Assembly (NCBI RefSeq): GCF_004348515.1
Contig: NZ_SMKH01000003.1
Coordinates: 1 to 64,000 of the forward strand
DNA length: 64,000 nt
Direction: 5' to 3'
Origin: Actinomadura sp. KC345
Lineage (GTDB): Bacteria > Actinomycetota > Actinomycetes > Streptosporangiales > Streptosporangiaceae
Part shown: piece by piece, positions 34,729-43,502 of the stretch
Layout of the letters: the number at the start of each line of letters is the position of its first letter
Position numbering within the stretch: position 1 is the first letter of the stretch
Notes under the pieces: model-generated
What the model saw: the letters and a program-made list of their open reading frames with translations, nothing else
Told to the model about the DNA's origin: nothing
Databases searched by the model: none
Program-made: the position numbers and the translations under genes

Positions 34729-35875
34729 GCTCGGCCTCCAGTTCTCTGCTGATGATCAGGCGCTGGATCTCGGACGTGCCGGTGCCGATGGTTTCGAGCT
34801 GCGCGTCGGCGACGTAGCGCCCGATCGGGAAATCAGCGGTGAGCCCGTAGCTGCCGTGTACCTGCATGGCCTCGGTGGCGACGGCGCGGGCGGTTTCGGT
34901 GGTGAACAGTTTCGCGACCGACGCGGCGCGATGGAACGGCAGGCCGGCATCGGCGAGCGCGGCCGCCCGGTAAACGAGCAAGGTGGCCGCGTCGATCCCG
35001 ACCACCATGTCGGCCAGCTTGAACGCGACCGCCTGGAAGGACCGGATCGGACTGCCGAACTGCTGACGCTGGGAGGCGTAGTCGTTCGCGGCGTCGAAGC
35101 AGGCCCGGGCTAGGCCGAGTGCGCGGGCCGCATGCACCACACGCTCACCATCGAAGGTGGACATCAGCTTGGCGAAGCCGTTCAGATCGCCGCCGAGCAG
35201 GTCCGATTCGTCCACTGCGCAGCCGTCGAAGGCCAGTATCGCCGTGTCCGAGGAGCGCACCGAGGTCTTGCGCATCTTCTCGACCGTGATGAGGCCCGGG
35301 GCATCCCGTCGCACGACGAAAAGCCCGATGCCCCGGTGGCCCGCGTCGGGATCGACGACGGCGGCGACGATGTAGAAGTCGGCCAGCGTGCCGTTGGTGA
35401 TGAAGACCTTGCTGCCGCTGATCCGGTAGCCATCGGGGGTGCGTTCCGCGCGTGCCTTGATCGCACGGACGTCAGAGCCCGTATCCGGCTCGGTCACCGC
35501 GAGCGAGCCGACCATCTCGGCCGAGCCGAGCCCGGGCAGCAGTGCGGCCTTCTGCACCTCAGTGCCGAAAGCGCGGATGATACCGGGGACGACCGTGAGC
35601 TGGACGATGAGCGAGGTCGCGAAGCCGGCGCAGACCTTGGCGGTCTCCTCCACGAGCATGACCTCCGCCTGCAGGCCCGCATCGGAACCTCCGTACTCCT
35701 CCGGTACCCGCAGTCCGAGCAACCCGGCCTTGGCCCAGCGGTCGAAGAGCTCGCGCGGGAATGCCTCGTCACGCTCTGCGGCGGCGACCAGTGGCGCCAC
35801 CTCCCTGGCCGTGAAGGCGGTGACGACCTCGCGCAGCTCCTCGACCTCTGCCGGCGGAGCGTAGGCGGCCGTCAT
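34709..35875 (-). CDS. Acyl-CoA dehydrogenase lacking the canonical catalytic Glu
   Basis: The protein is 388 aa; the start at 35875 overlaps the DUF35 gene stop (ATGA). ACAD motifs: SLAVTEPDTGSDVRAI, RISGSKVFITNG, RQQFGSPIRSFQAVAFKLAD, QVHGSYGLTADFPIGRYV. At the C-terminal position where most members have Glu-Gly-Thr it reads IGTGTSEIQR. Isovaleryl- and some long-chain or steroid acyl-CoA dehydrogenases place the base elsewhere, so the enzyme may still be active, perhaps on a branched or cyclic acyl-CoA or as a heteromer. It ends inside the permease start. Confidence 0.87.
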   Translation of the reverse strand: MTAAYAPPAEVEELREVVTAFTAREVAPLVAAAERDEAFPRELFDRWAKAGLLGLRVPEEYGGSDAGLQAEVMLVEETAKVCAGFATSLIVQLTVVPGIIRAFGTEVQKAALLPGLGSAEMVGSLAVTEPDTGSDVRAIKARAERTPDGYRISGSKVFITNGTLADFYIVAAVVDPDAGHRGIGLFVVRRDAPGLITVEKMRKTSVRSSDTAILAFDGCAVDESDLLGGDLNGFAKLMSTFDGERVVHAARALGLARACFDAANDYASQRQQFGSPIRSFQAVAFKLADMVVGIDAATLLVYRAAALADAGLPFHRAASVAKLFTTETARAVATEAMQVHGSYGLTADFPIGRYVADAQLETIGTGTSEIQRLIISRELEAEHERRPR

Positions 35876-36285
35876 GCCGGCTGGAACCGCAGCAGGGTCA
35901 CCTCGTCGGTGACGGCGTCGAAGACCGCGGTGACCGGCTGGTCGATGGCGAGCGCGTCCAGGTCGTCGGTCTCGATGGTGGCCACGACGCGCGGGCCCTC
36001 GTCGAGTTCGACCACGGCGTAGGCGTAGGGCACGTCGGCCTTGAACGCCTCGAAGGGCGCGCGGTGGATGACCGTGAAGGAGTAGATCTTCCCGGTGCCG
36101 ACCATCTCGTCCCAGCCGAGATCGGTTCCGCCGCAGTGCCGGCAGATCGAGCGAGGATAGAACTGGAGCCGCTCGCAGCTCGTACAGCGCTGCATGAGAA
36201 GCCGTCCGGCGCGCAGGCCGTCCCAGTACGGCGCCGCCTCCGGCGCCGGTGTGGGCAGCGGCTTGACATTCACGTCGATGGCCAC
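35872..36285 (-). CDS. DUF35 protein (zinc-ribbon plus OB fold)
   Basis: The protein is 137 aa with a GTG start after GAGGGGAG. The rubredoxin-like zinc ribbon has RCTSCERLQFYPR and SICRHCGG (CxxC...CxxC, residues about 34-52), followed by an OB-fold acyl-CoA-binding domain (GKIYSFTVIHR; YAYAVVELDEGPRVVATIE). DUF35 proteins partner thiolase-fold proteins; in steroid side-chain degradation a DUF35 domain activates the aldolase Ltp2. A candidate partner here is the Cys-less thiolase-like protein encoded at 48274. It overlaps neighbours on both sides. Confidence 0.85.
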   Translation of the reverse strand: MAIDVNVKPLPTPAPEAAPYWDGLRAGRLLMQRCTSCERLQFYPRSICRHCGGTDLGWDEMVGTGKIYSFTVIHRAPFEAFKADVPYAYAVVELDEGPRVVATIETDDLDALAIDQPVTAVFDAVTDEVTLLRFQPA

Positions 36286-37091
36286 GGGTTCTCCCCTCTA
36301 CGCAGCTCTCCGTGCCGGTCCACCCGGGTACGGAGCAGCTCCAGTTCTTCCTCGGCGGGTGCGGCCGTCTCGCCGACCGTCTCGGGGATCTCCAGTTCGA
36401 AACCGGTCGCCGCGACGATGTCACTCACCGTCACGCCCGGATGGGCTGTGCGCAGCCGCATCCGTCTCGTCGCCTCCGGAAAGTCGAACACCCCCAGCGG
36501 GCTGATGCACAGCTCAGGCCCGCCGCGGAGGCCCAGCCCCTCCCGTGCCCCGGTGGTGCCGTCAAGCCAGCCGGGACAGCTTATGTAGTCACATTTCGCA
36601 ACAAATGTCGATGGCGAGTGACGATTAAGTAGAATGTTGAACGATTCCGCCACCGCGGTGACGGACGGCGTCCCGACGCTGCCCGCGCCGCGCATCGCCG
36701 GTCTTCCGTCACGCGCCGTGACCCCGAGCAGGTTCGAGTTGCCGTAGGGATCGACCTGCAGCGCGCCCACGAAGAATCCGCGCCAGTGGGCGACCCGGCG
36801 CATCCCGCCGAAGATGTCCTCGACCACCCGGTAGTGCTCGGCCCAGCGCGCCCCCCGCCAGTCGGTGACGTAGGAGAACCGGTCGATCACGGGGTTGTGG
36901 TAGATGTTCGTGGTCGTCATGGAGATCAGCATTCGCATGCTGGGGCCGCGCATGAGGTGGCCGAGCACCGTGCCCGCCCGGATGGCGGGCAGGGCGGCGC
37001 CGACGAAGGCCGGCCGGTGGTCCTCGATCTGGCGCGAGATCAGGCAGGCCAGGAACTCCGGATAGGTGTAAGAGGTCGTCGACGTCGTCAC
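36270..37091 (-). CDS. CoA-transferase family I beta-type subunit (IpdB-like), pair 1
   Basis: The protein is 273 aa, start overlapping the alpha-type gene (37088-37091). Features: FLACLISRQIEDHRPAFVGA, AGTVLGHLMRGPSMRM, FFVGALQVDPYGNSNLLG, GAGSVGTPSVTA and PLGVFDFPEATRRMRLRTAHPG. The conserved tail GVTVSDIVAATGFELEIPE is typical of CoA-transferase beta subunits, while the catalytic SENG of true transferases is not evident. IpdAB in steroid catabolism is such a pair and hydrolytically opens a carbon ring. A ring-opening or CoA-transfer role is therefore inferred. Confidence 0.78.
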   Translation of the reverse strand: MTTSTTSYTYPEFLACLISRQIEDHRPAFVGAALPAIRAGTVLGHLMRGPSMRMLISMTTTNIYHNPVIDRFSYVTDWRGARWAEHYRVVEDIFGGMRRVAHWRGFFVGALQVDPYGNSNLLGVTARDGRPAMRGAGSVGTPSVTAVAESFNILLNRHSPSTFVAKCDYISCPGWLDGTTGAREGLGLRGGPELCISPLGVFDFPEATRRMRLRTAHPGVTVSDIVAATGFELEIPETVGETAAPAEEELELLRTRVDRHGELRRGENPWPST

Positions 37092-37975
37092 GGGTGCTCC
37101 CCCAGTCCGAACAGCCGCCGCAGGCCGATGAGGTCGAGGTAGTCATGGTGGTCGGCGCAGCCGTACACGTAGCGATCGAGCCACTCGGCCAGCGTGGCGC
37201 CACCGGACTTGGCCGCGGCCACGTAGTCGTGCAGGAAGTCCTCGTCCTCCACGAAGTAGCCGGGGCTCGCGTAGGGATGCGCGCCGCCGGGCGCGTGGAC
37301 CACCATGTCGGCGTCGGGGATGGTGGTGAGCCAGGGGGCGCGGCGGATGCCTTCGTTGCTCTCGATCCTTTCGACCTGCACAACCGTCAGGTCGGCCGCC
37401 TGGCTCTGCAGACGGTCGGCGAAGCCCGTGCCGATGGGCTGCACGTTGCCGTAGGCGTCGGCGGTCGCGGCGTGCAGGATGGCGACGTCCAGCGGCAGTG
37501 CCCGGACCGCGAGCAGTGCCGGGCCGCCGAACGGGTCCTCGATCGGGCGCAGGTCGGGGTTGCGGTCGGGCAGCGCGGTGCCGACGCCGCCGCGCCAGGC
37601 CTGGAACGGGACAAGCTGTGCCGCGGCCCGCAGGCCCTGGACCCAGATCCCCTCGTCGACCTCGCGAACCGCGACGTCACCGTGCTCCACCGCACGCCGG
37701 TAGGCCGGGCCGATGGAGGCGAGCCGCTCGGCGCCGACATAGGAGCAGACGACCTCCCGGACGCAGCCGGCGGCGATCAGCAGGTCCACGTCCAGGCCGG
37801 CCATCGGGCCCGCGACGACGGTCAGGTCCCGTGCGCCCTGCCGGATCACCTGGTGCAGCAGGGCCATCGGGTGGCTGGAAGTGCCCAGCCCACCCACACC
37901 GATGGTCATGCCGGATTCGACGCACCGGGCGGCCGTGGCCATGTCGGCGACGACGCGCTCCCTTGTGGCGGTCAT
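37088..37975 (-). CDS. CoA-transferase family I alpha-type subunit (IpdA-like), pair 1
   Basis: The protein is 295 aa. It begins with SGMTIGVGGLGTSSHPMAL (the GGxG segment of alpha subunits), then LTVVAGPMAGLDVDLLIAAG, VREVDEGIWVQGLRAAAQ, and HAATADAYGNVQPIG. The acidic VREVDEG segment corresponds to the region where, as I recall, IpdA has its key Glu. It pairs with the overlapping beta-type gene and has a second paralogue at 42591. Start at 37975 overlaps the acyl-CoA dehydrogenase stop (ATGA). Confidence 0.78.
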   Translation of the reverse strand: MTATRERVVADMATAARCVESGMTIGVGGLGTSSHPMALLHQVIRQGARDLTVVAGPMAGLDVDLLIAAGCVREVVCSYVGAERLASIGPAYRRAVEHGDVAVREVDEGIWVQGLRAAAQLVPFQAWRGGVGTALPDRNPDLRPIEDPFGGPALLAVRALPLDVAILHAATADAYGNVQPIGTGFADRLQSQAADLTVVQVERIESNEGIRRAPWLTTIPDADMVVHAPGGAHPYASPGYFVEDEDFLHDYVAAAKSGGATLAEWLDRYVYGCADHHDYLDLIGLRRLFGLGEHP

Positions 37976-39108
37976 AGACCGAGTCCTCTCGCGATGATGT
38001 CCCGCTGGACGTCCGAGGCTCCGCCGCCGATCTCGTACATCTTGGCGTCGCGGAAGTGCCGTTGGACGACCCTGTCCTTGGTGTAGCCGTGGCCGCCTTC
38101 GAACTGGACCGCCTGGTGGGCCGCCTCCATGTACGTCTCGGTGGCCGCCAGCTTGGCGACCGAGGCGTCGAGGTGCACCGGGGCGCCGGTGGCGAGCCCG
38201 TCCGCGACGGCCATCGTCGCCAGCTCGGCCGCGTCGATCCGCATCGCCAGGTCGGCGAGGCGGTGACGGACCGCTTGGAGGTCGGACAACGGTCGGCCGA
38301 ACTGCCGGCGCTCACGCAGGTAGCCGATCGCGTGTTCGAGCAGCAAACGGGACCCACCCGTCGCGATCGCCGCCGTGGCGAGCCGCTCCATGTCCAGGCC
38401 GCTGCGCAACAGCCGCCAGCCCTCACCGTCGCCGCCCACCCGCGCGCTCGCCGGGACGCGGGCGCCGGTAAGCGTGACCACCGCGGTCCCGGTCGCCCGG
38501 ACGCCGAGCGTGTCCAGCCGTTCGGCTCGCATGCCGGGATTGCCGGCCCACACGACCAGCGCGAGGATGCCGTCCCGGCCCGAGCTCCCCGGCTCCCGGG
38601 CGAGGACCAGCACCGCGTCGGCGACGTGCGCGCCGGTCGCGTACAGCTTCTCGCCGTCGATGACGTAGCCGTCGCCGTCGTGGCGCGCCGTGGTGGCGAG
38701 GGCCGTCACGTCGCTGCCGGCACCGCGCTCGGAGGCGCCGAACGCCATGTGGATGTCGCCGCGGGCGAACCGCGGTAGCAGCCCGGCGCGTTGCTCCGGC
38801 GAGCCGAACCGTTCCAGGACGGTCGCGCAGAGCTGCTGCCGGACGATCAGATTGGCGAAGTCGGGAAACGCCCGGCCTGCCTCGCTGAAAAGGATCGCAA
38901 GCGCGGTGGCGTCCTCGCCTCGGCCGCCGTATTCGGCGGGCAGGCAGGCGCCCAGGAGACCGGCCTCGCCGGCGGCCTTGAACAGCTCTTCCGGGAAGCG
39001 GCCCCGGGCGTCGCACTCGTCGGCGTACTCCGGGGTGCAGTGCTCGGCGAAGAAGGCCCGGAACTCTTCCCGCAGGACGCTCTCGCGCGTGTCTTCCGTG
39101 AGTCTCAT
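37972..39108 (-). CDS. Acyl-CoA dehydrogenase, atypical C-terminus
   Basis: The protein is 378 aa. ATG at 39108 gives a perfect ATGA overlap with the ligase stop; an ATG 7 codons upstream is less likely. Motifs: AFGASERGAGSDVTAL (signature 1 with an unusual FGASERG in place of TEP), VIDGEKLYATGAHVAD, RQFGRPLSDLQAVRHRLAD, EGGHGYTKDRVVQRHFRD. The C-terminal base position reads IGGGASDVQR, without Glu. Both departures suggest a specialised member, perhaps half of a heteromeric enzyme with the acyl-CoA dehydrogenase at 43499 or 34709. Confidence 0.85.
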   Translation of the reverse strand: MRLTEDTRESVLREEFRAFFAEHCTPEYADECDARGRFPEELFKAAGEAGLLGACLPAEYGGRGEDATALAILFSEAGRAFPDFANLIVRQQLCATVLERFGSPEQRAGLLPRFARGDIHMAFGASERGAGSDVTALATTARHDGDGYVIDGEKLYATGAHVADAVLVLAREPGSSGRDGILALVVWAGNPGMRAERLDTLGVRATGTAVVTLTGARVPASARVGGDGEGWRLLRSGLDMERLATAAIATGGSRLLLEHAIGYLRERRQFGRPLSDLQAVRHRLADLAMRIDAAELATMAVADGLATGAPVHLDASVAKLAATETYMEAAHQAVQFEGGHGYTKDRVVQRHFRDAKMYEIGGGASDVQRDIIARGLGL

Positions 39109-40673
39109 CCGATCCGCTCCCGGTCCCATGTCTTCGGCCCGACTCCCCGGTCGCGCAGCCGGAACTTCTCCACCTTGCCGGTCTGGGTGCGTGGCAGCCC
39201 GTCGGCGATCTCCCAGTACCGCGGCACCATGTAGCGCGGCATATGCTCAGCGCAGAAAGCGGTCAGCTCATCGAGGCGCGGCTCCTGGCCGCGCTTCGGC
39301 ACGATCACCACCATGACGTCCTCTTCGGAGAGCGCGGACGGCACGCCGAACGCGGCGCAGTCCTCCACCTGGGGCCAGCGCGCCACGACCGACTCGACCT
39401 CCCAGGACGAGATGTTCTCGCCGCGCCGGCGGATCGCGTCCTTCGCACGGTCGACGAACGTGTAGTAGCCGTCGGCGTCGCGCCTGGCGAGGTCGCCGGT
39501 GTGGAACCAGAGGTTGCGGAACGCCGCCGCCGTCGCCGCGGGCATGTTGTAGTAGCCGGACATCATCGAGTGGGGCCGGTGCGGGCGGGTGACGATCTCG
39601 CCGACCTCCCCGTCGGGGACCTCTTCGTCGTCCGCGTCGACCAGGCGCACGTCGAACGCGCCGATCGGCTTGCCGCATGTGCCGCCCCGGACGTCGTCGA
39701 GCGAATTCCACAGCACGACGTTGGCCTCGCTGGAACCGTAGATCTCCACGAACCGGAGGCCGAAGCGTTCCTGGAACGCCGGCAGTATCGCCGGGGGTGC
39801 GGGCGCGCCGAACGCGATCCGCAGCGGATTGTCCCGGTCATCGTCCCCGGCCGGCACGGCGTGCAGCAGGGACACCGTCGAGCCCATCATGTTGGCCGAG
39901 GCGGCACCGAAGCGCCGGACGTCGTCCCAGAACCGGGTGACACTGAAGCGTTCAGCGAGCGCGAGGACACCGTCGTTCGCGAGCGCCGGCATCGTCGCGA
40001 AGTACTGCGCCAGCGTGTGGAAGAGCGGGTAGGAGCAGTAGTGCGTCTCTCCGGGACGCAGCCCGAGCATCTTCACCGTCTCCTCGGCCCAGGAGATCGC
40101 GCAGCCGTGCGGGAGGACGACGCCTTTCGGCGGGCCAGTGGTGCCGGAGGTGTACATCACCGCGGCGTGGTCGCCCGGCCCGACCACCGGAAGCGTGCGG
40201 GCGGCCACCGGCAATGACCGGAGTGGACGGACAGCGAGCCCGCGAGGATCGTCGGGAAGCTCGCCCCGCGCAAGGACGACGCGCAGATCGGTCAGGTCTT
40301 CGCGGATCTCCAGGACCCGGGCCAGCAGGTCACTGTCAGCGATCAGCACCCGGGCCTCGCAGTTGTTGAGCACATAGGCGAGACCGTCGCGGCGGTACTC
40401 GGTGTTGACCGGCACCTCCACGGCGCCGGCGAGGTTGACGGCGAACCAGCACCGGTGGAAGTCGAGCGAGTTGTGCAGGGCTATCGCGACCGTGTCCCCC
40501 GGCCGGACGCCGATCTCCACAAGTCCCGATGCCAGGCGCAGCGCGTCGGCGTAGAGCTCCCCGTAGCTGATCGTCTCGTCCTGGAAACGCAGCGCGGGCA
40601 GGGAGCCGTTGCGCTCCGCCTTGGTCCGCAGGAACGTTGGAATCGTGCGGTCACGGCCGCTGAGGACCTGCAT
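39105..40673 (-). CDS. Adenylate-forming acyl-CoA ligase (CaiC-like)
   Basis: The protein is 522 aa with ATG at 40673, overlapping the CaiB-like stop by one base. Motifs: VMYTSGTTGPPKGVVLPHG, EIYGSSEANVVLW, WFHTGDLARRDADGYY, RAKDAIRRRGENISSWEVES and the C-terminal Lys in TQTGKVEKFRL. It follows a CaiB-type CoA-transferase gene, the pairing seen in carnitine-type metabolism where ligase and transferase share acyl-CoA intermediates. It activates an acid of unknown structure. Confidence 0.87.
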   Translation of the reverse strand: MQVLSGRDRTIPTFLRTKAERNGSLPALRFQDETISYGELYADALRLASGLVEIGVRPGDTVAIALHNSLDFHRCWFAVNLAGAVEVPVNTEYRRDGLAYVLNNCEARVLIADSDLLARVLEIREDLTDLRVVLARGELPDDPRGLAVRPLRSLPVAARTLPVVGPGDHAAVMYTSGTTGPPKGVVLPHGCAISWAEETVKMLGLRPGETHYCSYPLFHTLAQYFATMPALANDGVLALAERFSVTRFWDDVRRFGAASANMMGSTVSLLHAVPAGDDDRDNPLRIAFGAPAPPAILPAFQERFGLRFVEIYGSSEANVVLWNSLDDVRGGTCGKPIGAFDVRLVDADDEEVPDGEVGEIVTRPHRPHSMMSGYYNMPAATAAAFRNLWFHTGDLARRDADGYYTFVDRAKDAIRRRGENISSWEVESVVARWPQVEDCAAFGVPSALSEEDVMVVIVPKRGQEPRLDELTAFCAEHMPRYMVPRYWEIADGLPRTQTGKVEKFRLRDRGVGPKTWDRERIG

Positions 40674-41809
40674 CACACGGCTCCTTCCGCGCGTAGCACG
40701 GCCGGGTCGAGGCCGAGCCCGGTCAGCACTTCGTCGGTGTGCGCGCCGAGCGCCGGCGCGGGCGTGTGAGCACCGTCGCCGAAGCGCGTCACGGGCGTCG
40801 CCAGCTGGCGCCCGGCACCGACCTGGATGGTCAGGCCGCGGGCCGCGAAGTGGTCCGAGTCGGCCGCCTCCTCGGGCGTCAGCACCGGCATGAAGCACGA
40901 GTCCTCGGCGCCCAGCAGCTCCTCCCACTCGGCGCGGGTCTTCGTCGCGAACACCTCGCGCAGCGTTTCCTCGGCCTCCCTCGTCTGGTGTGAATCGACG
41001 AGACCGGGCCGACCGATCACCGCGCACGTGCGGCGCCAGAACTTCTCCTCGTAGTCGGCGATCGTCACGTAGCCGTCCTTGGCCCGGTAGATGCCGTAGT
41101 TCGCGTGGCCGCCGTTAAGCGGCAGTCCGCCGGGCTCGTACGCGACGCCGGCGCCGAGCCAAGCCGACAGGTGGTTGACGAGCCCGAGCGTCGAGCCGTC
41201 CAGCATGGACACGTCGAGGAAGCGGCCGCGGCCGGTGCTCCCGCGTTCGAGCAGGCCGACGAGCACCGCGACGGCCGCCGTGATGCCTCCGCCCCACACG
41301 TCGGCGATCTGCGGGCCGACGAGCGCCGGCGCCTCGCCGGCCGCACCTGTCAGCGCGGTGATTCCGGCCGCCGCGAGGTAGTTGAGGTCATGACCGGGCC
41401 GCCTTGCATACGGGCCGGTCTGGCCGTACCCGGACAGCGAGCAGTAGACAAGGCGCGGGTTGAGCGCGGACAGCTCATTGAAGCCGGCGCCCAGCCGGTC
41501 CGCCACTCCCGGTCGAAAACCCTCGATGAGCACGTCCGCGTCGGCGGCCAGGCGGCGCAGCACGTCCTGACCTGCCGGTGTCTTGAGGTCGAGCGTCATC
41601 GAGCGCTTGTTGCGGTTGGCCGCCGCGAACATCGCGCCCATCTCGCCGGCCACCGGCGGCACCCAGCGCATGTAGTCGCCCTCGCCCGGTCGCTCGACCT
41701 TGAGCACGTCGGCGCCGAGATCGGCGAGGATGAGCGTGGTGACGGCACCTGGGAGCAGCTGGGTGAGGTCGAGCACCCGGAGGCCGGCACATGCACCCGT
41801 GCGGGTCAT
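40673..41809 (-). CDS. CaiB/BaiF-type (family III) CoA-transferase
   Basis: The protein is 378 aa with ATG at 41809 (ATGA overlap with the beta-type gene). Features: GLRVLDLTQLLPGAVTTLIL, ADLGADVLKVERPGEGDYMR, NRNKRSMTLDLKTPAGQD, CSLSGYGQTGPYARRPGHD and the region with the catalytic Asp, PQIADVWGGGITAAVAVL. The family transfers CoA between acids without ATP, often from a pathway end product to the incoming substrate. Here it could recycle CoA from a ring-opened diacid. Confidence 0.9.
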   Translation of the reverse strand: MTRTGACAGLRVLDLTQLLPGAVTTLILADLGADVLKVERPGEGDYMRWVPPVAGEMGAMFAAANRNKRSMTLDLKTPAGQDVLRRLAADADVLIEGFRPGVADRLGAGFNELSALNPRLVYCSLSGYGQTGPYARRPGHDLNYLAAAGITALTGAAGEAPALVGPQIADVWGGGITAAVAVLVGLLERGSTGRGRFLDVSMLDGSTLGLVNHLSAWLGAGVAYEPGGLPLNGGHANYGIYRAKDGYVTIADYEEKFWRRTCAVIGRPGLVDSHQTREAEETLREVFATKTRAEWEELLGAEDSCFMPVLTPEEAADSDHFAARGLTIQVGAGRQLATPVTRFGDGAHTPAPALGAHTDEVLTGLGLDPAVLRAEGAV

Positions 41810-42591
41810 GATCGCAGCATCCCGGTGGGGTCGACCCGCGTCCGCAGGATCTCCAGCTCTTCGTCGGTCGGCTCGGGGGTGAACGGCACGTCGTCGGGGA
41901 TGACCAGCTCGAATCCGGTCGCCTTCACGACGTCGTCGAGGGTCACGCCGGGGTGGATGGACTTGACGCGCATCCGCTTGGTCTCCGGCTCGAAGTCGAA
42001 GACGCCGAGCGGGGTGTAGCAGTAGCGCGGGCCGCCGCCCGGAATATGCCACTTCTCCCGGGTGCCCGGTCCATCGCCCCAGCCGAGCGCGGAGACGAAG
42101 TCCACCTTCGGCACGAAGATGCGCGGGTTGTGCGTCTGGCTGTAGAGGTAGTAGCGGTTGGTGAACGCGGCCATGTTGCCGGTGCCGACCCCACCGGGGC
42201 CGCGGAACTTCAGCCTCGAATGGTCGTCGCCGACGCCGAACAGGTTGGAGTTGCCGAACCGGTCGATCTGGATCCCGCCGACGTAGAAGATCCAGTTGGC
42301 TCGCTGCTTCATGTTGAGAAAGCCTTCATCGTGCGCCCAGTACGACTCGCCCCACTGCGCGGCCCGCCAGTCGGTGATGAACTCGAACGGCCGCAACTCC
42401 GGCACGTCCACGAGGTTGGCCCGGGTCCAGGAGAGCAGCACCAGCATGTTCGGGCCGTGCATCAGGTGAGCGAGCAGCACGGCCGCCCGCGGCACCGGCA
42501 GGTTGGCGCCGACCGGGACGCCGAGGCCGTCCTCCAGGTCCCGCGCCATCACGCAGGCCATGAGCTCCTTGGTCGTGACTTCGGTACGCAT
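41806..42591 (-). CDS. CoA-transferase family I beta-type subunit (IpdB-like), pair 2
   Basis: The protein is 261 aa; ATG at 42591 overlaps the alpha-type stop by one base. Features parallel pair 1: ELMACVMARDLEDGLGVPVG, AAVLLAHLMHGPNMLVL, YVGGIQIDRFGNSNLFG, PGGVGTGNMAAFTN, PLGVFDFEPETKRMRVKSIHP and GVTLDDVVKATGFELVIPDD. The shared layout shows duplication of the whole alpha/beta unit with considerable divergence. A second hydrolytic C-C cleavage or CoA-transfer step is inferred. Confidence 0.78.
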   Translation of the reverse strand: MRTEVTTKELMACVMARDLEDGLGVPVGANLPVPRAAVLLAHLMHGPNMLVLLSWTRANLVDVPELRPFEFITDWRAAQWGESYWAHDEGFLNMKQRANWIFYVGGIQIDRFGNSNLFGVGDDHSRLKFRGPGGVGTGNMAAFTNRYYLYSQTHNPRIFVPKVDFVSALGWGDGPGTREKWHIPGGGPRYCYTPLGVFDFEPETKRMRVKSIHPGVTLDDVVKATGFELVIPDDVPFTPEPTDEELEILRTRVDPTGMLRS

Positions 42592-43502
42592 CAGAACTCG
42601 TTCAATCCGAAGAGCCGGCGGCTGCCGAGCCGATCGAGGTAGGCCATGTGATCCTCCGGTCCGTACACATAGGTGTCGAAGAACTCGTCGAGCAGGTCGC
42701 GGTCGTCCTTCGCTCGCCATCGTTCGGCGGCGGCGACGTAGTCCTTGAGGAACGGGATGTCCTCTAGGTAGTGGCCGAGGCTGGAGAACGGGTGCGCGCC
42801 GAACGGAGCCCGGACGACGTTCCGCACCAGCGATATCGAGGTGCGTTCGGGGGCTCGGCGGATCTCCTCGTTGGAGACGATCCGCTCGACCGAGACGATG
42901 ACCTTGTCGGACGCCCGGGCGATGGCCCGGTCACCGAAGCCGCTGCCGACGTGCTGAATGTTGCCGTACGGGTCCGAGACGCTCGCGTGCAGCAGGGCGA
43001 AGTCCGGCGCGACCGCGGGCACGGCGATCAGCGGCTCGCCGCGGATCGGGTCATCGAAGACCTTGAGGTCGGGGTTGACCTCGGGGAACGAAGTCCCGAC
43101 CAGGGCGCGCCAGGGCAGGAAGGGCAGGTTCTGCGCGGCCGCGTTGAGCGCGCAGTAGTACATCGCCTCGTCGATCTCCCAGATCTTCACATCGCCGGAC
43201 TCGGCCGCCCGGCGGAAGGCGGGCCCGATGCCGACGATCGTCTCGCCGCCCACGTACGGACTGATCACCTTGGTGACGCAGCCGGCCGCGATCAGCATGT
43301 CGACCTCGAGACCCGAGGTCGCCGCACCCATCACGGTGAGCCCCTTCGGGCGGCGGCGGATCACCTCGCGGACGAGGCTCATCGGGTGGCCGGAGTTGGC
43401 GAACCCGCCGATGGCCACGGTCATGCCGTCGCGCAACCCGTCGAGGGCGGTCACCTCGTCCGTGACGACGACGCGGCGGTCGGTGGAGTTGACGCCTTTC
43501 AC
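42591..43502 (-). CDS. CoA-transferase family I alpha-type subunit (IpdA-like), pair 2
   Basis: The protein is 303 aa with a GTG start overlapping the acyl-CoA dehydrogenase stop (GTGA). Features: RDGMTVAIGGFANSGHPMSL, LTVMGAATSGLEVDMLIAAG, DVKIWEIDEAMYYCALNAA, HASVSDPYGNIQHVGSGF and the tail YVYGPEDHMAYLDRLGSRRL. IWEIDEA aligns with VREVDEG of pair 1. The C-terminal extension of about 60 residues, present in both pair-1 and pair-2 alpha proteins, is longer than I would expect of a simple CoA-transferase alpha subunit. Confidence 0.78.
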   Translation of the reverse strand: MKGVNSTDRRVVVTDEVTALDGLRDGMTVAIGGFANSGHPMSLVREVIRRRPKGLTVMGAATSGLEVDMLIAAGCVTKVISPYVGGETIVGIGPAFRRAAESGDVKIWEIDEAMYYCALNAAAQNLPFLPWRALVGTSFPEVNPDLKVFDDPIRGEPLIAVPAVAPDFALLHASVSDPYGNIQHVGSGFGDRAIARASDKVIVSVERIVSNEEIRRAPERTSISLVRNVVRAPFGAHPFSSLGHYLEDIPFLKDYVAAAERWRAKDDRDLLDEFFDTYVYGPEDHMAYLDRLGSRRLFGLNEF

